Below, piece by piece: positions 15,927 through 21,106 of a stretch of 21,106 nt of DNA. Position numbers and translations under genes: made by a program. The DNA is taken from the NCBI GenBank assembly GCA_043767025.1, contig JAYUHK010000186.1, forward strand, positions 1 through 21,106, given 5' to 3'. The first letter of the stretch is position 1, and each line of letters opens with the position of its first letter. The notes beneath the pieces are model-generated. The model worked only from the letters and a program-made list of their open reading frames with translations, did not search any database and was not told the DNA's origin. The stretch is from JAYUHK01 sp043767025. GTDB taxonomy: Bacteria; Bacteroidota; Bacteroidia; Chitinophagales; Saprospiraceae.

Positions 15927-17096
15927 TCAATTAAACATATCTTTCATTCGCTCAAAAAATCCTTTGTCTTCCTTTCCCGGCTGGGGCTTGAAGTTGGGCA
16001 TTTCGCGCAGCTTTTCGAGCAAGCGCGTTTCTTCATCGGTCAGTTTTCGGGGAGTCCAGACGTTGATATGGACGAGTTGGTCGCCTTTGCCGTAGCTTTG
16101 GAGCGAAGGAAGTCCTTTGCCCTGCAAGCGAAAAATCTTGCCCGATTGTGTGCCGGGCGGGATTTTTATTTTTACTTTTCCGTCCACCGTAGGCACTTCG
16201 GCGGACATTCCGAGCGCAGCGTCGGCAAAATTAATATACAGCTCGTGGATTAAATTATTTCCCTCCCGTTGGAGTTGCTCGTGTGGAATTTCTTCGATAC
16301 TTATCAACAAATCTCCCGCCGGTCCGCCTTTTGCGCCTGCATTTCCTTTTCCATTCATCGAAAGTTGTATGCCGTCCGTCACGCCTGCTGGAATGTCAAT
16401 TTCTATCGTTTCCTCGCCCATCATGCGCCCGTCGCCTCGGCAAGTGCCGCAGTTCGCCGTTATGGTCTGTCCCGAACCCGCACAGCCGGGACACGCCACG
16501 GTGGTCTGCATTTGCCCCAAAAAAGTGTTGCGCATCTGGCGCACATAGCCCGATCCGCGACAAGTGGTGCAGGTCGTGACCGAGTTTCGGTCTTTCGCGC
16601 CCGAGCCGGCGCAGTTGCTACAAGCGGTTTGTTTTTTTACTTTTATTTTTTTGGCTACTCCGTTGGCGATTTCTTCGAGCGTCAATTTTACTTTGATGCG
16701 CAGATTGCTGCCCGCCTGCCCTTGCGGACGTGCGCCGCCGCCGCCTTGCGGACGTTTTCCGCCACCCCCAAAAAAGGATTCAAACGGGTTGTTGCCGTCG
16801 CCAAAAATATCTCCGAATTGAGAAAAAACATCTTCTGCACTGCCCCCTCTATATCCGCCGCCTGCTGCATTGCCGCTCACTGCGTCGTGTCCGCCACGGT
16901 CGTAGCGCGCGCGCTTGTCGGCATCGCTCAACACCTCGTAGGCTTCGGCGGCTTCTTTGAATTTTTCTTCTGCCGCTTTGTCGCCCGGATTTCGGTCGGG
17001 GTGATGCTGCATCGCCAGTTTGCGATAAGATTTTTTGAGTGCGTCCGCATCTGCGTTGCGAGCTACGCCCAATATTTCGTAATAATCTCTTTTCAT
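15927..17096 (-). CDS. dnaJ: Chaperone DnaJ (Hsp40)
   Basis: Co-chaperone that delivers unfolded proteins to DnaK and stimulates its ATPase. The 389 residues have the full type I layout: J domain (about 1-68) with HPD at 32-34, a Gly/Phe-rich linker (68-130) with FGDIFG and FESFFGGGG, the zinc domain, the substrate-binding domains and the C-terminal dimerisation segment. The four CxxCxGxG-type zinc repeats are at Cys158/161, 175/178, 201/204 and 215/218; the last reads CGTCRGDG. It starts with ATG 18 bases after the grpE stop, so the two are co-transcribed. dnaK is not in this window. No CIRCE element was seen upstream of the pair. Confidence 0.98.
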   Translation of the reverse strand: MKRDYYEILGVARNADADALKKSYRKLAMQHHPDRNPGDKAAEEKFKEAAEAYEVLSDADKRARYDRGGHDAVSGNAAGGGYRGGSAEDVFSQFGDIFGDGNNPFESFFGGGGKRPQGGGGARPQGQAGSNLRIKVKLTLEEIANGVAKKIKVKKQTACSNCAGSGAKDRNSVTTCTTCRGSGYVRQMRNTFLGQMQTTVACPGCAGSGQTITANCGTCRGDGRMMGEETIEIDIPAGVTDGIQLSMNGKGNAGAKGGPAGDLLISIEEIPHEQLQREGNNLIHELYINFADAALGMSAEVPTVDGKVKIKIPPGTQSGKIFRLQGKGLPSLQSYGKGDQLVHINVWTPRKLTDEETRLLEKLREMPNFKPQPGKEDKGFFERMKDMFN

Positions 17097-17114
17097 ATCC
17101 GTATTCTAAAAAAA

Positions 17115-17711
17115 TTAAACTGCTTTTCCGACCACCACTTTGGCGTGTCTGATGAGTTTTCCGTTCAAAAAGTAACCTTTTTCGATGGTTTCGATGATTT
17201 TTCCTGCCAGTTCGGGCGTTGGTGCGGGGATTTCCACTACCGCTTCGTGCTGCTCGGAATCAAAATTTTCTCCTGTCGCATCGTTGGTTTCTAAACCTTT
17301 TTGCTTCAGAATATGCTGCAATTTGGCATAGACCAGCGACACGCCTTCGGTAAAAACTTCGGTGCTGTCGGCTTTTTCGGATATTTTTTTTGCTCTGTCA
17401 AAATCGTCCAACACAGGCAGCAAAGCTGACATCGTGTCACGGGCGGCGGTTTTCATCAGCTCGATGCGCTCGGTAGCCGTGCGGCGTTTGAAATTATCGA
17501 ACTCTGCGTAGAGCCGCAAATATTTGTCTTTCAATTCGCTGATTTGCTGCGCCGAATCGTCTATTTCGAGCTGATTTTGCGGTATTTCTATCACCGTTTC
17601 GGCTTCGTTTTCGACCGTTTCGGCTTCGTCGATTAGTATATCTTTTGCGTTTTCCATTTTTTTCTTTCCAAAAATATTTTTAAAAAATTCTGCTTTTTTG
17701 TGTTGTGTCAT
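17115..17711 (-). CDS. grpE: Nucleotide exchange factor GrpE
   Basis: Promotes ADP release from DnaK during protein refolding and heat shock. The 198 residues have a variable acidic N terminus, the long coiled coil beginning near ISELKDKYLRLYAEFDNFKRR, the helical middle with LLPVLDDFDRA (97-107), and the C-terminal beta domain ending GYFLNGKLIRHAKVVVGK, the GrpE signature. The start is uncertain: ATG at 17711 adds 18 basic residues before a second ATG at 17657 (MENAKDILIDEAE). Both leave the conserved part intact. It lies 48 bases after the TlpA-like gene and 18 before dnaJ. A thioredoxin-grpE-dnaJ transcript is therefore plausible. Confidence 0.96.
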   Translation of the reverse strand: MTQHKKAEFFKNIFGKKKMENAKDILIDEAETVENEAETVIEIPQNQLEIDDSAQQISELKDKYLRLYAEFDNFKRRTATERIELMKTAARDTMSALLPVLDDFDRAKKISEKADSTEVFTEGVSLVYAKLQHILKQKGLETNDATGENFDSEQHEAVVEIPAPTPELAGKIIETIEKGYFLNGKLIRHAKVVVGKAV

Positions 17712-17759
17712 TCAAATACTTATCAAGTTCTTTGCCAGTCGCAAAATTGCGTCATTTTG

Positions 17760-18284
17760 TCAGTCTTTTTGTGGCATCATTCGTGCCAAAAGTTTGTCCA
17801 TCTCGTCAGCCGAAAGATTTACGCCTACGATAATTCCTTGTCGGTTGAGCAAATATTTGGTTGGAATCTCTCGCACGCCGTACTGCTCCGCCAAAGTTGC
17901 CTTCATGCGCTGCAACTCCGAGGAGTGGTATTGCCAGTGCAGATTATCGTGTTCGATAGCGGTTTTCCATTGTGTTGCGTTGGTTTCGAGGGCGATGCTT
18001 ACGATTTCGAGTCCCGACTCGTGGTGCTTGTCGTAGAGCGCGACCAGTGAAGGATTGTCGGCGCGGCACGGCGCGCACCAGCTTCCCCAAAAGTCGAGCA
18101 GGACGAACTTTCCGCGCAGCGAAGAAAGCTGCAACGAATCGCCCGAGAGAAGGGCTATTTTGAAGTCTGGAGCTGCTGCGCCGTTGATAAACTTCGGCTG
18201 TCGGTAGAGGTAATTGACCATTATCCCGACCGCTGCCAAAACTATCAATCCCGTAAGGATTTGCGACCATTTTATTTTTTGCAT
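17760..18284 (-). CDS. TlpA-like membrane-anchored thioredoxin
   Basis: A thiol-disulfide oxidoreductase facing the periplasm. From the ATG at 18284 it has 174 residues; an upstream in-frame TTG at 18287 would add only one residue and is less likely. Residues 9-25 form an N-terminal membrane anchor. The thioredoxin fold follows, with the AhpC/TSA-type start APDFKIALLSGDSLQLSSL and the redox motif WGSWCAPC (Cys70 and Cys73). The cis-Pro segment is REIPTKYLL. This layout fits the TlpA/ResA group, reductants for apocytochromes or periplasmic proteins; the substrate is not known. A TAnnTTTG element at 18299-18306 is close upstream. grpE starts 48 bases downstream, so it may be the first gene of a grpE-dnaJ transcript. 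Confidence 0.9.
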   Translation of the reverse strand: MQKIKWSQILTGLIVLAAVGIMVNYLYRQPKFINGAAAPDFKIALLSGDSLQLSSLRGKFVLLDFWGSWCAPCRADNPSLVALYDKHHESGLEIVSIALETNATQWKTAIEHDNLHWQYHSSELQRMKATLAEQYGVREIPTKYLLNRQGIIVGVNLSADEMDKLLARMMPQKD

Positions 18285-18298
18285 CAATTTATTTTTTG

Positions 18299-18306
18299 CA
18301 AAGATA
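18299..18306 (-). promoter_or_regulatory. -7 promoter element upstream of the TlpA-like gene
   Basis: The minus strand reads TATCTTTG, followed by CA, a perfect TAnnTTTG. It is 15 bases before the ATG at 18284, so the leader would be very short. The TTTTTCTTCATTCC motif lies 7 bases further upstream (18314-18327). Confidence 0.55.
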
Positions 18307-18313
18307 AAGCAAA

Positions 18314-18327
18314 GGAATGAAGAAAAA
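18314..18327 (-). repeat. Copy 3 of the intergenic 14-16 bp motif
   Basis: The minus strand reads TTTTTCTTCATTCC, identical to 1803-1816 and 14986-14999. It points toward the TlpA-like gene, as copy 1 points toward its downstream gene. Spacing to the -7 element is 7 bases here and 17 bases at copy 1. Confidence 0.4.
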
Positions 18328-18356
18328 TTAACTGCTCATTTTTTCTTTATCTCTAT

Positions 18357-18395
18357 AAAAAAAACCGTCGCTCGAAAACACATTTCGAGCGACGG
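18357..18395 (-). terminator. Strong rho-independent terminator after the beta-barrel gene
   Basis: A perfect 13-bp GC-containing stem: CCGTCGCTCGAAA (18365-18377) with TTTCGAGCGACGG (18383-18395), loop of 5 bases. On the minus strand it is followed by eight Ts (As at 18357-18364). It begins 20 bases after the stop codon of the gene ending at 18416 and closes the surface-protein operon. Confidence 0.95.
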
Positions 18396-18415
18396 ACTTT
18401 TTATTTTGGAAATTT

Positions 18416-19267
18416 TTACTCAATAATCTTACTCACACAAAAATCGAAGAGCAAGCGACGATTGTAGGACGGAGTTCTTGGTGTGGTACCTATTTGACTT
18501 GACATTGTAAGGTAGTATGGGTCTGCTTTCGAGCTTTCAATGTTAGTGAGTCCTAATTCGTAGCGAACACCCACTGAAATCGTAAAATCTTGAAATATTC
18601 TTTTCTGCAAAGCTATGCCGCCCAACACACCAAATTCAAACCTACGGTACAAATAGTTCGTTTCTCCTTTAATATTTTGGTAGCCATTTGGAATATCATA
18701 ATCTCTTATAATGTGATATTGGTATGGCGTAACAATATTATTAGCTTCGACCTTATCAGTCCGTTTATTAAGGAGGTCGTCTATGCCATGTATTATTAAC
18801 TCATTCCGAAATGTAGTGTTGTAAGAAATCTGTGCACCAGCCAAAACTTTTAGGAATAAACCCGTTTCCGAACCTAACTCAATATTGAGATTTGCATACA
18901 CAGGCAGCTTAATATAATCCAACCTACAGTAGGTAGAAGGGTCGTACAGAAAGTCGGTATCACCGATATTTCCAGAAGTACCAGTGACACTATACCCTTG
19001 TTTTTGTCGAGAATAATCTAATTCTGCGCCTACGCTCCAAAAACGACTAAATATGTATGCCCCCGAAAACCCTGCGGCGATGCCATTGAATTTATCCATA
19101 GGGTCTGGTTTGGAACGCGGTGCGTAATTCAGCTCTGACTTATTGTATTTTTGGTACAGGAATGGCTGAAAATTCACTCCTACCATCCAATCACCACTTT
19201 TTTGTGCTTCGGCAGAAAAAAGCAAACTGAACGTGCAAACCAAGATTAATAATGTTATTTTATTCAT
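18416..19267 (-). CDS. Outer-membrane beta-barrel protein (porin-like)
   Basis: A 283-residue protein with a signal peptide (cleavage expected after AEA, residue 21). The mature part alternates short hydrophobic and polar strands, such as FWSVGAELDYSRQKQGYSV, KLPVYANLNIELGS and DFTISVGVRYELG, and ends in LLFDFCVSKIIE. The pattern LKLPVYANLNIE is common in Bacteroidota outer-membrane beta-barrel proteins related to PorT, but this is not PorT itself as far as I can tell. Its ATG overlaps the last 8 bases of the T9SS-sorted protein gene, so the two are translationally coupled. A strong terminator follows. The region is AT-richer than the chaperone and atp genes. Partnership with the neighbouring surface protein is inferred. 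Confidence 0.8.
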   Translation of the reverse strand: MNKITLLILVCTFSLLFSAEAQKSGDWMVGVNFQPFLYQKYNKSELNYAPRSKPDPMDKFNGIAAGFSGAYIFSRFWSVGAELDYSRQKQGYSVTGTSGNIGDTDFLYDPSTYCRLDYIKLPVYANLNIELGSETGLFLKVLAGAQISYNTTFRNELIIHGIDDLLNKRTDKVEANNIVTPYQYHIIRDYDIPNGYQNIKGETNYLYRRFEFGVLGGIALQKRIFQDFTISVGVRYELGLTNIESSKADPYYLTMSSQIGTTPRTPSYNRRLLFDFCVSKIIE

Positions 19268-20873
19268 GTTGTACGGTAATTTTTTGGTTAAAAATTTGAT
19301 TTTTTGTTTTTATTTGCACCATGTAGATACCATTTGAGAGCGATTCGCTGCTCAAGGTTTCCGCGTCGTGTCCAGTGTCGTCGAATACTTTTGTGCTAAT
19401 GAGCCTACCCAAATTGTCAAATAACTGGATTTGTCCAGCAATTCCGACTGGGCAATTCAAATATAATTTTCCTGATGAGGGATTTGGGAAAACTGTAATT
19501 TCTGTCGGTGGAGCTTTTATTATTTCATCTTCTGAGGAAATATCCGAATTTTTGCCGATTATTAAATTTTCGGTTGCACTTGGCGCTTCATTCGAGCCTA
19601 TTCGTGGCATATACGGCGGACATTTAGGACAAAGAGGCAAACAACATTCGCACCAAACAGGGTATGGATTTTTACAAAAGTAAGCTGATTCGCGGAAAAA
19701 TTTGAGAGTCTGCCACCCACTTGAGCCAATGCAGTTATTTGCTCTAAACTTTAATGTTCCTCCTCCAGTAGAGTTAGACGGACATGAAATATTGACGCAG
19801 GTAGAGTTTGTTGTCGTGCTGCTCGCCCCATCTACTAACCATGGTGCAGTTATTTCAAAAGTATAATTAAACGCAGTTGGTAATTCATCTATACAAAATA
19901 TATTACCGTAAGGACAAAAGTACCACTTACCGCAATGATAGCCCAAATCGTAATCTACTGGAATAGGAACTTTTGGAGTAGGCGGTGGCGCAGTTAGCAC
20001 GTCCAACGAAAAAGTATCAGAGGCAAAACAACCTCCAGGAAATGTTGCACTCACAATACCATTTCCACTTGCAGCAGTTGATGTAGTGAATACATTTATC
20101 GTATTTGAGTTAGAATTCGACGATGTAATATTCCAGCCTCGTGGAAAAATCCACGAATACGTCGCATCACAAAGTGGTGCTATTTTAAATACATAATTAC
20201 TGTCTGGACAAAGTAGCTTTTGCTTGAAGGAGCTTAGATCTTTCTGTATTTTAGGCTCAATCCTATTTACTTGGAGTTCACCAATTCTAAAATAATCTGA
20301 CCGCCCAGTTACTCTGGACGCTTTACAGATGACTTTAAAACTGCCTTGTACAGGTGGGATAATGGTTATGTTGTTAGTGCCTTGTCCTGAAATAACTGAA
20401 CCACCAGACGGAGAAATACTCCACTCAAATTTATTGGCATCTGCATATTCGCTTGCAGAGTAAGTCAGAGGATTCCTGCAACAATTTTGTATCACTCTTG
20501 CTCCCGTAATTGTTGGCTGCCACACTCGCATGATGCGTACAGTTATACTTTTATCAACAGTCGGTTGCGCATTATTTGTATCTACATAAGTTGCATAAAC
20601 TTTGACATTAACATATTTTTTATCGTTATACTGGTCTCCCCAAGAAATGAATGCAGTATCTATAAGATATGAAGATGAAAAAAAGTCTGCTCCGTCATTA
20701 CTACCAGCGATGTGGCTTTCACCAGAGTTATCTCCAGTTTGGGGTGCAAAAAATTTGTAACCTTCTAACCTTCTAAAATCTAATGCAGGGTAAAAATAGG
20801 CGGTAAACATCCCATTTTGACCAACTTCTAATTGAATCGGTCCATCTAATCCAACTGACGACTGCGCACTCAC
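19260..20873 (-). CDS. Surface or secreted protein with a T9SS C-terminal sorting domain; N terminus out of frame
   Basis: From GTG at 20873 the frame gives 537 residues. It has PKD/Ig-like beta repeats (for example FEWSISPSGGSVISGQGTNN at 149-168 and YSWIFPRGWNIT at 239-250), a Cys-rich segment WCECCLPLCPKC (407-418), and a type A sorting domain from about 457: ITVFPNPSSGKLYLNCP to GIYMVQIKTKNQ. The GTG cannot be the natural start: the codons upstream, open back to a stop at 20949-20951, encode a signal-peptide core LWLIAIFWLLSFFQVSAQ without any ATG, TTG or GTG. The likely ATG (20971) is in another frame, separated by a 7-bp tandem repeat. The protein would thus be exported only after a frame change. 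It overlaps the beta-barrel gene by 8 bases. Function unknown. Confidence 0.82.
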   Translation of the reverse strand: MSAQSSVGLDGPIQLEVGQNGMFTAYFYPALDFRRLEGYKFFAPQTGDNSGESHIAGSNDGADFFSSSYLIDTAFISWGDQYNDKKYVNVKVYATYVDTNNAQPTVDKSITVRIMRVWQPTITGARVIQNCCRNPLTYSASEYADANKFEWSISPSGGSVISGQGTNNITIIPPVQGSFKVICKASRVTGRSDYFRIGELQVNRIEPKIQKDLSSFKQKLLCPDSNYVFKIAPLCDATYSWIFPRGWNITSSNSNSNTINVFTTSTAASGNGIVSATFPGGCFASDTFSLDVLTAPPPTPKVPIPVDYDLGYHCGKWYFCPYGNIFCIDELPTAFNYTFEITAPWLVDGASSTTTNSTCVNISCPSNSTGGGTLKFRANNCIGSSGWQTLKFFRESAYFCKNPYPVWCECCLPLCPKCPPYMPRIGSNEAPSATENLIIGKNSDISSEDEIIKAPPTEITVFPNPSSGKLYLNCPVGIAGQIQLFDNLGRLISTKVFDDTGHDAETLSSESLSNGIYMVQIKTKNQIFNQKITVQHE

Positions 20874-20901
20874 TTGGAAAAAAGAGAGCAGCCAAAAAAT
20901 T

Positions 20902-20943
20902 GCTATGAGCCATAGGCTGTTTGCTGTTTGCTGTTTGACAGCA
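20902..20943 (-). repeat. 7-bp tandem repeats in the signal-peptide region, site 3
   Basis: Plus-strand units are GCTATGA, GCCATAG, then three identical GCTGTTT (20916-20936), then GACAGCA. On the minus strand the core is three copies of CAAACAG (20937-20917). Seven is not a multiple of three, so copy changes shift the reading frame of the gene that crosses it. Confidence 0.75.
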
Positions 20944-20971
20944 GAAAACTAAAAAATGCAAAATGTTTCAT
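20903..20971 (-). other. Candidate natural start of the T9SS-sorted gene, currently out of frame
   Basis: ATG at 20971 opens MKHFAFFSFLLSNSK, a typical signal-peptide start, crosses the 7-bp repeats and stops at TAG (20903-20905) after 22 codons. With four CAAACAG copies instead of three, or with one copy, the same ATG reads into LWLIAIFWLLSFFQVSAQ and on through the 537-residue frame. I checked the frame codon by codon. No clear -7 element was found between 20972 and 21106. Confidence 0.65.
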
Positions 20972-21106
20972 AAAATGAAAAATTTGAATTGGTTTAAAAA
21001 AAAATTTAAAAAAATTCCAGTGATACAATTTCGGAGTTTCGAGTCATTAGTGCCAGCTGCATACAAGACTGCTTCGCGAGGGCAGAGGTGGGCAGGTAAG
21101 TAGTCA

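Noticed and set aside
16269..17294. A 341-codon plus-strand frame opposite dnaJ and grpE
   Set aside because: It is antisense to two fully conserved chaperone genes, and its product is a low-complexity mixture with no family features.
17712..17759. CIRCE-type heat-shock operator before grpE
   Set aside because: The 48-base gap has a short CGCAA-AA-TTGCG inverted repeat but nothing resembling the 9-bp CIRCE arms.
20773..20961. A 62-codon minus-strand frame beginning at 20961 as the true start of the surface protein
   Set aside because: It begins with TTG, is in the third frame relative to the sorting-domain frame, and runs to a stop without joining it for any simple reason.

Overview
The window comes from a member of the Bacteroidota; the class is not certain. 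Evidence seen: several genes are preceded by the Bacteroidota -7 element TAnnTTTG and lack Shine-Dalgarno sequences. A secreted protein ends in a type IX secretion (T9SS) sorting domain. The ATP synthase a subunit is of the long type with a signal peptide. The atp operon lacks atpD and atpC.

Layout. 1-8924 is read rightward: the tail of an unidentified gene, a lipoprotein GH37 trehalase, a polytopic membrane protein (DUF6427-like), then a tight group of purQ, an acyl-CoA dehydrogenase and a site-2-type metalloprotease. Kynurenine 3-monooxygenase follows, then an ECF sigma factor, a membrane anti-sigma-like protein and a secreted Spy/CpxP-like protein, which look like one envelope-sensing unit. 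A bidirectional terminator at 8943-8983 separates these from everything to the right, which is read leftward.

The leftward half, in transcription order from the right edge: a T9SS-sorted surface protein overlapping an outer-membrane beta-barrel gene, a strong terminator, a TlpA-like thioredoxin, grpE, dnaJ, a CBM9-like lipoprotein, then the ATP synthase operon atpB-atpE-atpF-atpH-atpA-(two small membrane-protein reading frames)-atpG.

Most notable observations: (1) the T9SS surface gene appears out of frame with its natural ATG and signal peptide because of a 7-bp tandem repeat; one more copy, or two fewer, would restore the frame, so this may be a phase-variable switch. (2) Degenerate 7-bp-period repeats occur at three intergenic or leader sites and may be one family. 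(3) A terminator-like hairpin lies between atpE and atpF. (4) Two small membrane-protein frames sit between atpA and atpG, one of them broken by a single-base frameshift. The T9SS/beta-barrel region (18.4-20.9 kb) is visibly more AT-rich than the housekeeping genes. No tRNA, rRNA, CRISPR array or insertion sequence was recognised. No stretch over 300 bases lacks a gene. The last 135 bases (20972-21106) hold nothing I can name.
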